From: Nocardioides lacusdianchii
GTDB lineage: Bacteria > Actinomycetota > Actinomycetes > Propionibacteriales > Nocardioidaceae
NCBI RefSeq assembly: GCF_020102855.1
Contig: NZ_JADHZD010000008.1
Span: forward strand, 144,086 to 208,085
DNA: 64,000 bases
Reading direction: 5' to 3'
Below, one piece after another: positions 8,472-16,971 of the stretch. Both the position numbers and the translations under genes were made by a program. A model generated the notes under the pieces. It ran no database searches. It was given only the letters and a program-made list of their open reading frames with translations, and had not been told where the DNA came from. The first letter of the stretch is position 1. Each line of letters starts with the position of its first letter.

Positions 8472-9314
8472 TCAGCCGAGCCCGGCGAGTGCGGCGGACC
8501 GCTCCCACAGCCCGTCGATGATCGCGCGGTCGCTCGCCTGCTTGTTCTCCCGACCGTCGGGGGTGAAGCGGCTGAAGTAGCGGCCGTCGAGGTCCCGGTC
8601 GGCCCCGCGCTCGGCGAGCGCGACCAGCGGCGCCGCACCCTCGGGGACGCTGATCGTGGCGAAGCGCTTCAGCGGCGTGCGGTAGAGCAGCCCGACGACC
8701 CGCGAGTCGCGACCGAAGGAGCTCCCCACCGGCCCGGGGTGGACGGCGACCGAGACGATGCCGTCGCCGGACCAGCGGGCCGACGCACCACGGGTGAAGA
8801 CGATGTTCATCAGCTTGCCGGTGCCGTAGGCCGGGAACTCGCGCGCCTTGCGGTGCTCGTAGTCGAGGTCGTCGAGCACGACCTTGCCCAGCAGGTTGGC
8901 GATGCTGGAGGTGTTCACCACGAGAGAGCCACCTGCGGCGGCGAGCTTCGGGTGGAGGAGGTTGGTGAGCAGGAAGGGCGCGAGGTGGTTGACCTGGAAG
9001 TTCGGCTCGTGGCCGTCCGCGGTCAGGCGCGACGGGGAGAAGGTGCCGCCGGCGTTGTTCATCAGCACGTCCAGCGTGCCGACGCGCTCGGTGACCTGCT
9101 CGGCCAAGCGGCGTACGTCGTCGAGGCGGGAGAAGTCGGCGATCAGGGGCTCGGTGCCGACGGCCTGCGCGACCGGCCGCAGCTTGTCGAGGGAGCGGCC
9201 GGTGACGTGCACCGTCGCGCCCCGCGCCGCCAGCACGCGTGCCGCCTCGGCGCCGATCCCGTCGCTCGCCCCGGTCACCAGGACCGTACGGCCCGCCATC
9301 GTCTGCTCAGTCAT
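8472..9314 (-). CDS. Short-chain dehydrogenase/reductase
   Basis: This is a classical SDR of 280 aa. The cofactor-binding TGASDGIG is near residues 14-21, NNAGG marks the central beta-strand, NTSSIA holds the catalytic serine, and YGTGK holds the catalytic tyrosine and lysine. An arginine in the region after strand 2 (TGRSLDKL) suggests NADP(H) preference. The layout is close to retinol dehydrogenase or protochlorophyllide-reductase-like SDRs, but the substrate cannot be predicted. The ATG at 9314 lies six bases from TAGGCT. It is monocistronic, next to tRNA-Gly. Confidence 0.88.
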   Translation of the reverse strand: MTEQTMAGRTVLVTGASDGIGAEAARVLAARGATVHVTGRSLDKLRPVAQAVGTEPLIADFSRLDDVRRLAEQVTERVGTLDVLMNNAGGTFSPSRLTADGHEPNFQVNHLAPFLLTNLLHPKLAAAGGSLVVNTSSIANLLGKVVLDDLDYEHRKAREFPAYGTGKLMNIVFTRGASARWSGDGIVSVAVHPGPVGSSFGRDSRVVGLLYRTPLKRFATISVPEGAAPLVALAERGADRDLDGRYFSRFTPDGRENKQASDRAIIDGLWERSAALAGLG

Positions 9315-9320
9315 GCCCCG

Positions 9321-9326
9321 AGCCTA
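9321..9326 (-). promoter_or_regulatory. -10 element for the SDR gene
   Basis: On the minus strand TAGGCT is six bases before the ATG at 9314, with no Shine-Dalgarno sequence between. Confidence 0.5.
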
Positions 9327-9352
9327 GGCGCGGCCTGCTGAGGAGGAAGAAG

Positions 9353-9426
9353 TGGAGCGGACGCGAGGATTTGAACCTCGACCATCTCCCTGGAAGGGAG
9401 CCGTGCTGCAACTACACCACGTCCGC
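9353..9426 (-). tRNA. tRNA-Gly (anticodon TCC)
   Basis: The minus strand folds as a complete tRNA. The acceptor stem GCGGACG pairs with CGTCCGC. The D-stem is GTGT with GCAC. The anticodon loop CTTCCAG gives anticodon TCC, reading GGA and GGG. The T-arm is CGAGG-TTCAAAT-CCTCG. A discriminator T and an encoded CCA end follow, which accounts for the 74-base length. One mismatch is seen at the base of the anticodon stem. The gene stands alone between the SDR and trmL. Confidence 0.95.
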
Positions 9427-9501
9427 AGGACCGGCCCTTGCGAGCCCACAGGTGACAAGTGTGGACCACTCCCCCGGCCGCCCGGCCACCGGGTCGGCGG
9501 C

Positions 9502-9507
9502 TAGGTT
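9502..9507 (+). promoter_or_regulatory. -10 element for leaderless trmL
   Basis: TAGGTT is located six bases before the GTG at 9514 and supports that GTG as the start. Confidence 0.55.
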
Positions 9508-9513
9508 GACGCC

Positions 9514-9984
9514 GTGTTCCACGTGATGTTCCTCGAGCCCCGGATCCCGCCCAACACGGGCAACGCGATCCGCATGGTGGCCGGGACCGGAGCGACCCTG
9601 CACCTGGTCGAGCCGCTGGGCTTCGACCTGTCCGAGCCGCAGCTCAGGCGCGCCGGGCTGGACTACCACGACCTCGCGTCGGTGGTGGTCCATCCCGACC
9701 TCGACACGGCGCTCGCGAGCGAGGCGCTGGCGGGCTCGCGGGTCTTCGCGTTCACCGCGCACGCGACGCGCTGGCACACCGACGTGGCCTTCGAGCCCGG
9801 CGACGTGCTGCTCTTCGGGCCGGAGCCGACCGGACTCCCGGACGAGGTGCTGGCGCACCCCCGGGTCACCGATCGGCTCCGGATCCCGATGCTGGCGGGC
9901 CGCAGGTCACTCAACCTGTCGAACTCCGCAGCCGTGGTGACCTACGAGGCGTGGCGCCAGCAGGGATTCCCCGGCGCCGAGTGA
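9514..9984 (+). CDS. trmL: tRNA (cytidine/uridine-34 2'-O)-methyltransferase, SpoU/SPOUT family
   Basis: TrmL transfers a methyl group from SAM to the 2'-O of the wobble base C34/U34 of tRNA-Leu isoacceptors. The 156-aa size is typical. Recognisable SPOUT motifs are PNTGNAIRM near the N-terminus, LLFGPEPTGLP in the middle, and RIPMLAGRRSLNLSNSAAVVTYE near the C-terminus, the last two building the trefoil-knot cofactor site. The GTG start is supported by TAGGTT six bases upstream. It converges on the Rpf-like gene with an 11-base gap. Confidence 0.92.
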   Translation: MFHVMFLEPRIPPNTGNAIRMVAGTGATLHLVEPLGFDLSEPQLRRAGLDYHDLASVVVHPDLDTALASEALAGSRVFAFTAHATRWHTDVAFEPGDVLLFGPEPTGLPDEVLAHPRVTDRLRIPMLAGRRSLNLSNSAAVVTYEAWRQQGFPGAE

Positions 9985-9994
9985 TCGGTCCGGG

Positions 9995-10801
9995 TCAGAG
10001 GAGCCGACCGCAGGTGGGCCACGGCGAGCGGCCGCGCTGCTTGTAGAGCAGCTTCGCGCGGAAGGTCTGCTCGCCGGCCGACGCGGCGGTCGGGAGGCCG
10101 GAGCCGCCCACGCTGCGCCACGTGCCGAGGTCGAACTGGTAGAGCCCGTAGTAGCCGGCCGGGTTCACCGCACGCGGGTTGCCACCCGACTCGCAGTTGG
10201 CCAGCGCGCCCCAGTTGAGGCCGTCGGCGCCGGCGACGGCGTACGCCTTGCGCCCGACGAGGACGCGGCGCGGACGCGGGTCGCGGAGCATCTTCTTCTT
10301 CACCACGCGGTACTTCACCGGCTCGCCGTTGTGCAGCGTCTTCATCGCGACGACCTTGCGGACACCGGGACGGCCCTCGCGCACGACCTTGCGGACGCCG
10401 GGCTTCAGCTTCGTGGTGAAGACCTCGACGGTGCCGCGACGGACCTTGGTGCGCTTGGTCTTGCGCTCCTTGACCACGTCGGTGACGCGTACGACGTCAC
10501 CCTGGCGCAGGCGCTTGCGCTTGCCCGAGACCTCGCGGCCGTCGCGCACGACGTCGACCAGGTCGTTGCCGTCGGCGGGGACGCCGTAGGCCTCGAGGAG
10601 CTCGCCGGGCCACGCCCGGGGCGTGAAGGCGACCTCGACGGGGGCCGCGTCGGCGACCTTGAGGCGTACGTCGACCGGCTCAGCACTCGAGGCGGCGGAC
10701 GCGCTGCCGGGGACGAGGGTCAGCGCGAGCGCGGACGCGGCGATGGTGGCGGCGACGCCGCGGGAGCGGGCGAACAGGGCAGGTGTGGTGGTGGCACGCA
10801 C
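9995..10801 (-). CDS. Secreted Rpf-like transglycosylase with G5 domain
   Basis: The 268-aa protein has a Sec signal peptide (basic start, hydrophobic 17-31, AxA-like cleavage near SASA). One ubiquitin-like DUF348-type segment follows (about 43-110), then a G5-type region (about 110-182). The C-terminal transglycosylase-like domain contains NCESGGNP with the catalytic Glu at about 204, then GYYGLYQFDLGTWRSVGG. This is a short version of RpfB-type resuscitation-promoting factors, which cleave peptidoglycan and help dormant actinobacteria regrow; classical RpfB has three DUF348 repeats, here one. The protein is unusually rich in Lys and Arg between residues 90 and 185. The GTG start has GAGGTC upstream as a possible ribosome binding site. 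Confidence 0.87.
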   Translation of the reverse strand: MRATTTPALFARSRGVAATIAASALALTLVPGSASAASSAEPVDVRLKVADAAPVEVAFTPRAWPGELLEAYGVPADGNDLVDVVRDGREVSGKRKRLRQGDVVRVTDVVKERKTKRTKVRRGTVEVFTTKLKPGVRKVVREGRPGVRKVVAMKTLHNGEPVKYRVVKKKMLRDPRPRRVLVGRKAYAVAGADGLNWGALANCESGGNPRAVNPAGYYGLYQFDLGTWRSVGGSGLPTAASAGEQTFRAKLLYKQRGRSPWPTCGRLL

Positions 10802-10994
10802 GTGCTTCGGACCTCACATGATCGGGGGTACGCCTCCGGGGCGCTCGGACACGGCGCCGTCTCGGGCGCCGGGACCACGGCCAGCGCTCGCCTCGCGAAG
10901 GGAGGCGCCTCGTCGTCGAGGGGGCGGCTGCGGTGGCTCCACCAGAACACGGTGCGCGCGCGAGTGTCGAATCGACCTTGCCCGTCCACGGCTG

Positions 10995-11038
10995 CCGGGG
11001 TCGCGCCGTGTGAGTGACCTCACGCAGCGCGACCCCGG
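10995..11038 (-). terminator. Long stem-loop, likely terminator of the aldehyde dehydrogenase gene
   Basis: A perfect 12-base inverted repeat, CCGGGGTCGCGC at 10995-11006 and its complement at 11027-11038, encloses a second inner 5-base stem (GTGAG/CTCAC). It starts 11 bases beyond the dehydrogenase stop codon on the minus strand. There is no U-tract, which is usual for GC-rich actinobacterial terminators. Confidence 0.7.
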
Positions 11039-11049
11039 TCAACCCGTGC

Positions 11050-12426
11050 TCAGCGAGCGGGTGTGTAGATCAGCTTCTTGTTGACGAACTCGTCGATGCC
11101 GTAGGGGCCGAGCTCACGACCGACGCCGGAGCGCTTCGTGCCGCCGAACGGGAGGTCGGCGGCCGAGCCCTGGGCGCTGTTGATCCACACCATGCCGGTG
11201 TCGAGCTGGTCGGCGACCTGCTGCGCCTGCTCGGTGTCGGAGCTCCAGACCACCCCGCCCAGCCCGAAGGACGAGTCGTTGGCCAGCGCGACGGCCTCGG
11301 CAGCGTCCTTGACTCGGTAGACGACGGCCGCGGGACCGAAGAGCTCCTCGCTGTAGGCGCGCATCTCGGGGGTGACGTCGGTGAGCACGGTGGCCTCGAC
11401 GAAGGCGCCCGGACGGTCGAGGCGCTTGCCGCCGGTGCGGAGCGTCGCGCCCTTCGAGACGGCGTCCTCGACCTGCTCGAGCAGGTTCGACGCGGCCTGC
11501 TCCGACGACAGCGGACCAAATCCGGTGGTGGTGTCGAAGGGGTCGCCGGGCTTCAGACCGGACATCGCGGCGGTGAACTGCTCGACGAAGTCGTCGTACA
11601 GCCCGTCCACGACGATCATCCGCTTGGCGCCGTTGCACGCCTGGCCGGCGTTGCCCATCCGGCCGCGGACGGCGGACTTCACCGCGGCGCCGAGGTCGTC
11701 GGCGTCGAGCAGGATGAAGGGGTCGGAGCCGCCGAGCTCGAGGACGACCTTCTTGAGGTGGCGACCGGCGACCTCGGCGACGGCGGAGCCGGCCCGCTCG
11801 GAGCCGGTGACCGAGACGCCCACCACGCGCGGGTCGGCGATCATGTCGGCCGACTGGTCGTTGGTGGCGAAGAGGTTGATGTAGGCGTCGGCCGGCAGTC
11901 CGGCGTCGGCGAAGACCTGCACGATCGCGAGCGCCGACTCGGGGCACTGGGGCGCGTGCTTGAGCAGGATGGTGTTGCCGACCATCAGGTTGGGCGCGGC
12001 GAAGCGGGCCACCTGGTAGTAGGGGAAGTTCCACGGCATGATCCCGAGCAGCGGGCCGATCGCTTCCTTGCGCACGACCGCGTTGCCGCCCATGGCGGGG
12101 TCCAGCGGGGTGTCGGCCAGCAGCGCGGCGCCTTGGTCGGCGTAGTAGCGGAAGATCGAGGAGACGAGCTTGAGCTCGCCCTTGCCCTCGCGGAGCGGCT
12201 TGCCCATCTCGCGGGCGATGATCGCCGCGAGCTCGTCGGCGCGCTCGTCGTAGAGGTCGGCGACCTTGCGCAGGATCGTCGCGCGCTCGTCCAGGGTGGT
12301 GGTGCGCCACTCGCCGTACGCCGCGTGGCTGCGCGCGAGCGCGTCCTGCACCTCGGCGTCGGTGGCGGTGGGGAACTCCTTCTCGACCTCACCGGTGGAC
12401 GGGTTGACGACCTGGTAGTCGCTCAT
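11050..12426 (-). CDS. Aldehyde dehydrogenase, succinate-semialdehyde dehydrogenase type
   Basis: A 458-aa NAD(P)+-dependent aldehyde dehydrogenase. The catalytic cysteine is Cys264 in [11 protein letters not shown], the general-base glutamate Glu230 in [10 protein letters not shown], and the cofactor region PWNFPYYQ is near 131-138. The overall pattern, including the short N-terminus VVNPSTGEV, fits the succinate-semialdehyde dehydrogenase (GabD/Sad) group, which oxidises succinate semialdehyde to succinate, but the substrate is not provable here. A Shine-Dalgarno sequence (GAGAGGAGT) precedes the ATG. The gene is followed by a strong stem-loop and appears monocistronic; no aminotransferase for a GABA shunt is adjacent. 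Confidence 0.88.
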   Translation of the reverse strand: MSDYQVVNPSTGEVEKEFPTATDAEVQDALARSHAAYGEWRTTTLDERATILRKVADLYDERADELAAIIAREMGKPLREGKGELKLVSSIFRYYADQGAALLADTPLDPAMGGNAVVRKEAIGPLLGIMPWNFPYYQVARFAAPNLMVGNTILLKHAPQCPESALAIVQVFADAGLPADAYINLFATNDQSADMIADPRVVGVSVTGSERAGSAVAEVAGRHLKKVVLELGGSDPFILLDADDLGAAVKSAVRGRMGNAGQACNGAKRMIVVDGLYDDFVEQFTAAMSGLKPGDPFDTTTGFGPLSSEQAASNLLEQVEDAVSKGATLRTGGKRLDRPGAFVEATVLTDVTPEMRAYSEELFGPAAVVYRVKDAAEAVALANDSSFGLGGVVWSSDTEQAQQVADQLDTGMVWINSAQGSAADLPFGGTKRSGVGRELGPYGIDEFVNKKLIYTPAR

Positions 12427-12550
12427 GGTGACTCCTCTCGAACGGGGCGGGGACGGGCGTGCTCCCCTGTCCGAACGTACGGTCGTGCTCGGGCATCACA
12501 AGGGCCCGACGGGGTGAGGAGTCACACCGTCGCGATCGGGAATGGGCGGA

Positions 12551-13579
12551 TCAGCCGCCGGCGAGCTCGCGGCTGCGCTGCTCGATGCCGAGCTCGCCGT
12601 AGGGGTAGTCGGTCGCGGCGAGGTCGCTGGCCTCGTCGAGGCTCGCCTGCTCCTCAACCGTGAGCTCCAGGTCAGCGGCCTTCAGGTTGGCGGCGAGCTG
12701 CTCGGTCGTGCGCGCGCCGAGGATCGTGGACACCACGGCCGGGCGGTTGTTGACCCACGCGAGCGCGACCTCGGCCATCGAGATGCCACGATCGGTGGAG
12801 ACACGCTCGACGGCGTCGATGATCCGCCAGGTGCGGTCGCTGCCGCGACGGTCGTACGCCTCCATCCCGCGGCCCGGGTCCTCCCCCAGCCGGGTCTCGC
12901 CGGTGGGGCGCTGGTCGCGGGTGTACTTCCCCGACAGCCAGCCGCCGCCCAGCGGGCTCCAGGGCAGCAGGCCCATCCCGGCGTCGAGAGCGGCCGGCAC
13001 GACCTCCCACTCGATCTCGCGGACGATCAGGCTGTACTGCGGCTGGAGCGTCACCGGCTCGCGCAGGCCGAGGGCGCGGGCGGTCAGCACCGCCTTGGTG
13101 AGCTGCCAGCCGGTGAAGTTGGACAGGCCGTAGTAGCGGATCTTGCCGGCCCGGACGAACCCGTCGAGCGTGCGGAGTGTCTCCTCCATCGGCGTGTGCG
13201 GGTCGAAGGCATGGACCTGGTAGAGGTCGACCGTGTCCACCCCGAGGCGGCCGAGCGACGCGTCGAGCGCGCGGGTGAGGTGCCGCGCGGACAGCCCGTT
13301 GCCGTTGGGGCGGGAGTCGGTGGCGAACCTGCCCTTCGTGGCGAGCACGACGGACTCGGTGACGTCGGCGGGGCGGTCGGCGAGCCAGCGACCGATGATC
13401 TCCTCCGACACCCCGGCGGAGTAGACATCAGCCGTGTCGACGAGCGTGCCGCCGGCCTCGACGAACAGGTCGAGCTGCTCGTGGGAGCCCGCCTCGTCGG
13501 TCTCGGCGCCGAACGTCATCGTGCCGAGGCACAGCTCGGAGACAGCACAGCCACTCTTGCCCAGCAGTCGGTATCGCAT
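12551..13579 (-). CDS. Aldo/keto reductase
   Basis: This 342-aa TIM-barrel oxidoreductase has the full catalytic tetrad Asp48, Tyr53, Lys82 and His123, seen in VDTADVYSAG, LATKGRF and YQVHAFDP. The C-terminal region carries the NADPH-binding segment IGARTTEQLAANL. Such enzymes reduce aldehydes and ketones or act as voltage-gated channel beta-subunit-like reductases; the substrate is unknown. The ATG at 13579 lies six bases after TAGGCT, so the transcript is probably leaderless. The adjacent upstream gene on the same strand ends 47 bases away. Confidence 0.88.
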   Translation of the reverse strand: MRYRLLGKSGCAVSELCLGTMTFGAETDEAGSHEQLDLFVEAGGTLVDTADVYSAGVSEEIIGRWLADRPADVTESVVLATKGRFATDSRPNGNGLSARHLTRALDASLGRLGVDTVDLYQVHAFDPHTPMEETLRTLDGFVRAGKIRYYGLSNFTGWQLTKAVLTARALGLREPVTLQPQYSLIVREIEWEVVPAALDAGMGLLPWSPLGGGWLSGKYTRDQRPTGETRLGEDPGRGMEAYDRRGSDRTWRIIDAVERVSTDRGISMAEVALAWVNNRPAVVSTILGARTTEQLAANLKAADLELTVEEQASLDEASDLAATDYPYGELGIEQRSRELAGG

Positions 13580-13585
13580 GGATCC

Positions 13586-13591
13586 AGCCTA
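13586..13591 (-). promoter_or_regulatory. -10 element for the aldo/keto reductase gene
   Basis: On the minus strand TAGGCT ends six bases before the ATG at 13579. Confidence 0.5.
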
Positions 13592-13625
13592 GACACGGAC
13601 CTGGCGGGGCCCGGGTCCAGCGAGG

Positions 13626-15311
13626 TCAGCGACGCTTCGGCACCGTGACGGTGGAGCGGTCGACGGCTGCTCGTACGACCTCGGTCCCGGCGTAGCGCAC
13701 GACCACCGGCTTCGTGCCGGGACGGAGCCCGCGCAGCACGGCGCGTGCCTTGCCTGCGACGACCTGGACCTCCACGGTGCGCTTGCCCACGCTGACGGTC
13801 ATCGTGCCGTCGAGGCGGGGCGCACCCACGGCGCGCACGCGGACGTCCACGGCGACACGCTTGCGCGAGGCGTCGGCGCGCACCTTGAGGGTGGGGGTCG
13901 TCGTGACCATCGGCACGGCGACGGTCTCGGTGGTGCTGCGGAAGTTGCGTCGCGACAGGGTGATCTCGACCGACAGGTTGCGACCGACGTCGGCCTTGCG
14001 GACCGTGTAGGTCGGCCTCGTCGTCTTCGCGATGCGCACGCCGTCCCGGAGCCATCTGTAGGTGGCCGTCGCGTCGGTGGGCTTGACGCTCCCGGCACGG
14101 ACGGTGAGCTTGCTGCCGACGGTCGCCGTCCCCTTCACGCGGGACGGGCTGGTGATCTGCACCGGCTTGGCGAGGACCGGACCGGTCTCGACCGCGGTGG
14201 CCCGCGACTTTTTGTAGCCGCTCGCGCTGGCGATGGTGCGCGCGCTGATGCGCTTGTCGATGTGGTCACGGGTGAGGACGAGCGAGGCCCCAGTGGCGCC
14301 GTCGAGGGGTGCACCGTTGGCGTACCACTGCGTCGCGACCTTCTTGGGCTGCGGCGCCCACGACGGGGGCGTCAGGCTCAGCGTCTGGCCGACCTCCGGC
14401 ACACCCTGGATCGTCGGCTGCGCCGTGGGCTGGAAGACGCCCGGTGCGACGGGAGCGGTCGCGAGGCTCGCCCGGCCGGCGGTGTAGCCGCTCAGCTCGG
14501 CGGTCACCTCGGCAGTGAGGGTCTTGCCCTTCACGTCGGGCGTGGGCACGTAGGACGGGGTGGTGGCGCCGGGGATGGCCGCACCGTCGGCGAGCCACCG
14601 GATGGCGACGCTGCTGGGCGTGGGCGTCCACGCGCCGGTCGCGACCTCGAGCGGTGCGCCGACCGCCGGGGACCCGACGATGGCAGGAGCCGTGGTCGGT
14701 GCGACCACGCGGTCGTTGAAGTGGATGAAGCCCGAGGGCCAGCCGCCGCCGGTCTTGGTGATGCGGCGCCAGTAGAAGTCGCCGCCCCAGTAGTCCTCCG
14801 AGACGATGATCTCGGTGTCGGAGATGACCTGCTCGACGTAGGCGACGTGCCCGCTCCCGCCAGCCGGAGTCACGTTCGGCTTGTACCAGGCGACGGACCC
14901 GACGGTCGGGGTCTGGTCGGTGATGGGAGCCATCGCCACGCCCCAGTTCGAGGCGTTGCCGCTGCCCGACCAGGGGCGGACGTCGGGCATGCCGGACTGG
15001 ATCAGCCGGTAGGCGACGTAGTTGGTGCAGTTGTGCCCGGCGTACATCCGCCAGAACATCGTCGACGACGCCTGGCGGTAGCCCGCGTGCCCGTAGCCGG
15101 CGTCCTGGCACCCGGCGTAGCCGGAGCAGAGGTACGTCGACGTGACCAGGTTGATCTTCGCGGTGGTCGTCGGGAGGGCCACCACGAGGAGCGCCACCAG
15201 CGCCGTGAGCAGGCCGGCAGTGCGGCTGGCACGGCGTACGACGGAGGCGAGCGCGGCCCGTCCTGCGGGGGCGCTCTGTGACGGCTGTGACTCGTGAGGC
15301 AGTTGTTGCAC
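13626..15311 (-). CDS. Secreted CHAP-domain cell-wall enzyme with three C-terminal beta-repeats
   Basis: The 561-aa protein has a membrane/signal segment at about residues 32-47. A CHAP amidase/peptidase domain follows, with the catalytic Cys near residue 95 (AGHNCTNYVAYRL) and His near 155 (GSGHVAYVEQV). After it come three repeats of about 85 residues sharing the pattern xGxPxVGxxLxVxxGxWxPxP...WxxDGxxIxGAT...G, a layout also seen in other actinobacterial surface proteins. A final Ig-like domain closes the protein. CHAP domains cut peptidoglycan amide bonds, and the repeats probably bind or span the wall. The GTG at 15311 is chosen over the upstream start at 15347 because TACGAT lies exactly six bases before it. 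Confidence 0.82.
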   Translation of the reverse strand: MQQLPHESQPSQSAPAGRAALASVVRRASRTAGLLTALVALLVVALPTTTAKINLVTSTYLCSGYAGCQDAGYGHAGYRQASSTMFWRMYAGHNCTNYVAYRLIQSGMPDVRPWSGSGNASNWGVAMAPITDQTPTVGSVAWYKPNVTPAGGSGHVAYVEQVISDTEIIVSEDYWGGDFYWRRITKTGGGWPSGFIHFNDRVVAPTTAPAIVGSPAVGAPLEVATGAWTPTPSSVAIRWLADGAAIPGATTPSYVPTPDVKGKTLTAEVTAELSGYTAGRASLATAPVAPGVFQPTAQPTIQGVPEVGQTLSLTPPSWAPQPKKVATQWYANGAPLDGATGASLVLTRDHIDKRISARTIASASGYKKSRATAVETGPVLAKPVQITSPSRVKGTATVGSKLTVRAGSVKPTDATATYRWLRDGVRIAKTTRPTYTVRKADVGRNLSVEITLSRRNFRSTTETVAVPMVTTTPTLKVRADASRKRVAVDVRVRAVGAPRLDGTMTVSVGKRTVEVQVVAGKARAVLRGLRPGTKPVVVRYAGTEVVRAAVDRSTVTVPKRR

Positions 15312-15317
15312 TGAGTG

Positions 15318-15323
15318 ATCGTA
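15318..15323 (-). promoter_or_regulatory. -10 element for the CHAP-domain gene
   Basis: On the minus strand TACGAT is six bases before the GTG at 15311, which selects that codon as the start. Confidence 0.5.
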
Positions 15324-15408
15324 TGGGCCAGAAGTCAAGGCCGCCACGCCGATGAGTGAAGATCAATCGTGTAATTCGTTCGCGGGCTGTCTGTGCTTGG
15401 GTGGTCCG

Positions 15409-15813
15409 GTGCCTGAAGTCGTCGTGGGAGCGCTGGTCCGGAAGGGCCAGGTCCTGCTCGTCCACCGTCGGCCGGACAAGCATGCCAATCCCGACGTGTG
15501 GGACCTGCCCGGGGGCCTCGTCGAGGCCGGCGAGTCAGAGCTCGAGGCGCTCGCCCGCGAGCTGCACGAGGAGCTGGGTGTCCGGGTCGACACGTCGTCT
15601 GCGTCCCACCTGTGCCGCCTGAGCGTGGGCTCCGCAGGCGAGCCCGCCGTCCTGAGCGCCTGGCTGGTGCGCGACTGGCACGGGACGCCGGCGAACGTCG
15701 CTCCGGAGGAGCACGACGGCATGAAGTGGTTCGGACTCGAGGAGCTGCCTCCTCCCCCGCACCTGCTCGCCCGCGACGCGCTCGTGGAGACGATGCGGGG
15801 CCTTGACGACTGA
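15409..15813 (+). CDS. Nudix hydrolase
   Basis: The protein is 134 aa from the chosen GTG. It contains an intact Nudix box, GGLVEAGESELEALARELHE followed by ELGV, matching Gx5Ex7REUxEExGU, which binds the metal and cleaves nucleoside-diphosphate-linked substrates. The opening PEVVVGALVRKGQVLLVHRR is a typical first strand of the fold. An ATG at 15352 would add 19 residues of low-complexity, cysteine-containing sequence that does not resemble the family, so the GTG is preferred. The substrate could be an oxidised nucleotide, NDP-sugar or similar and cannot be decided. Divergent from the CHAP gene. Confidence 0.85.
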   Translation: MPEVVVGALVRKGQVLLVHRRPDKHANPDVWDLPGGLVEAGESELEALARELHEELGVRVDTSSASHLCRLSVGSAGEPAVLSAWLVRDWHGTPANVAPEEHDGMKWFGLEELPPPPHLLARDALVETMRGLDD

Positions 15814-15826
15814 GGCCGCCCAGCCG

Positions 15827-15925
15827 TCAAAGGACGAAGAAGATCAGCAGCACGAGCGCGGTGATGGCCAGCGAGACGAGCAGCGAGCCGGCACAGCCGA
15901 GGCGGTTGCTGAAGAAGAGGAACAT
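15827..15925 (-). CDS. Single-span membrane peptide of 32 aa
   Basis: This tiny gene encodes MFLFFSNRLGCAGSLLVSLA followed by a hydrophobic end, essentially one transmembrane helix with a short charged N-terminus. Peptides with an N-terminal FF-NRLGC motif are recalled as recurring in actinobacterial genomes; their role is unknown. It converges on the Nudix gene with 13 bases between stops. Longer in-frame starts upstream to 16177 give Arg/Pro-rich sequence that looks non-coding. Confidence 0.55.
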   Translation of the reverse strand: MFLFFSNRLGCAGSLLVSLAITALVLLIFFVL

Positions 15926-16482
15926 CAGAGACTCCGGCGGCCTGCCGGGAGCACCGACGTCGCCGCGTGGAGCACCGCCGCGCTGACCATGCCCATCAGG
16001 TGTCCGATCGAGCGGACGTACACCGGGGTCACCGGTCCACCGTGCCAGAGCAGTCGGTCGGGTGGAGCGGGGGCGTGGGGATGGTCGACATGCGTGTCTC
16101 CGGTGGTTCTCGAACGTGCCGGCCCGTTGTCTCGAGCCTGAGTGCTGCTCCCCCGTACCCCTTGGCGCTACGCGCATGTCGGGACGAGATGTGGGCTACA
16201 CCTCACGCGCCAGCGACCGTCCCGGGAGCGTGCGGACGGCGGGCATGACTCCACGGACCTCCGCCGTGCTGAGCGGGTGCGTCGGTGCGAGCCCTCACCG
16301 CGAGGTGACGTGCGATCGCAGCCCTTCAGCAGCGATAAGACGCACTCGTCGCGGCAGATCCGGACGTCTCGCGCCACACGGAACCGGCGGTGATGCTGGC
16401 TTCATTGTTGATGCTGATTGCAACCTGGGCGGCCCCCGTGGGGCTATAAGTGGGCAGAGGGTCTACCAACGGCAGGAGGGAT
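15926..16482 (+). other. Intergenic stretch upstream of the sigma-factor gene
   Basis: No convincing gene is seen in these 557 bases; open frames are Arg/Pro/Ser-rich and lack family features. Base composition becomes more even toward the right, matching the accessory region that follows. A GGAAC at 16380-16384 resembles the -35 motif of ECF-sigma promoters. A ribosome binding site (GCAGGAGGG) lies just before the ATG at 16483. Confidence 0.4.
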
Positions 16483-16971
16483 ATGAGCAACTCAGAGAGT
16501 TTCGATGCCTTCTACGCCGCGCGGGCCCCGAGACTGGTGCGCAACATCTACCTGCGCACAGGCGACGCCACACGTGCGGAGGACTCCGTGCAGGAAGCAT
16601 TCGTGCGGGCCTGGCGCAGGTGGGATCGGTTGGAGAATGACGATCCGGTGGGGTGGGTGACCACGGTGGCGTGGAGGCTAGCCATTCGGGATTGGCGGCG
16701 CACCCTGCGAGAAGCCGCAGCGCGGCTGGGCCTGGAGGCGAGGTCACGCGAGCACATCCGCCCGCCGGATGAGTTACTGCACCTGCACCAAGCGTTGGCC
16801 AAGTTGACCCCAGCGCAACGCGATGTCCTGGTCCTGCACTACTTCGAGGACATGCCTGTGCGGGATGTCTCGGCGCTCCTTGGTATGCCCGAAGGGACGG
16901 TCAAGTCCCACCTCTCTCGGGGCCGCGATGCGCTGCGTGAAGCGTTTGCTCTAGGAGGGGCAACCACATGA
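16483..16971 (+). CDS. SigE-family ECF RNA polymerase sigma factor
   Basis: The 162-aa protein has region 2 in the N-terminal half (FYAARAPRLVRNIYLRTGDA, then EDSVQEAFVRAWRRW) and region 4 at the C-terminus (LTPAQRDVLVLHYFEDMPVRDVSALLG, with the recognition helix PEGTVKSHLSRGRDALRE). It therefore recruits RNA polymerase to a small regulon. It is of the SigE-like ECF type widespread in actinobacteria. The ATG at 16483 has a good Shine-Dalgarno sequence (AGGAGGG). Its stop overlaps the start of the next gene by ATGA, so the pair is coupled. A possible ECF -35 box (GGAAC, 16380-16384) upstream hints at autoregulation, which is weak evidence. Confidence 0.88.
   Translation: MSNSESFDAFYAARAPRLVRNIYLRTGDATRAEDSVQEAFVRAWRRWDRLENDDPVGWVTTVAWRLAIRDWRRTLREAAARLGLEARSREHIRPPDELLHLHQALAKLTPAQRDVLVLHYFEDMPVRDVSALLGMPEGTVKSHLSRGRDALREAFALGGATT

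Noticed and set aside
10802..10994. Possible c-di-AMP (ydaO-type) riboswitch upstream of the Rpf-like gene
   Set aside because: Such riboswitches often precede rpf genes in actinobacteria, so I looked for the conserved core, but no matching conserved blocks were seen. The one strong hairpin (10995-11038) lies next to the dehydrogenase stop and fits a terminator better.
13593..13614. Hairpin between the CHAP gene and the AKR gene as a terminator
   Set aside because: GGACC...GGTCC pairs only five to seven bases with a bulge and overlaps the AKR promoter, so it is too weak to call.
15926..16177. N-terminal extension of the 32-aa peptide to 116 codons
   Set aside because: The added residues are Arg/Pro/Gly-rich and look like non-coding reading; the short ATG start gives a clean membrane peptide.
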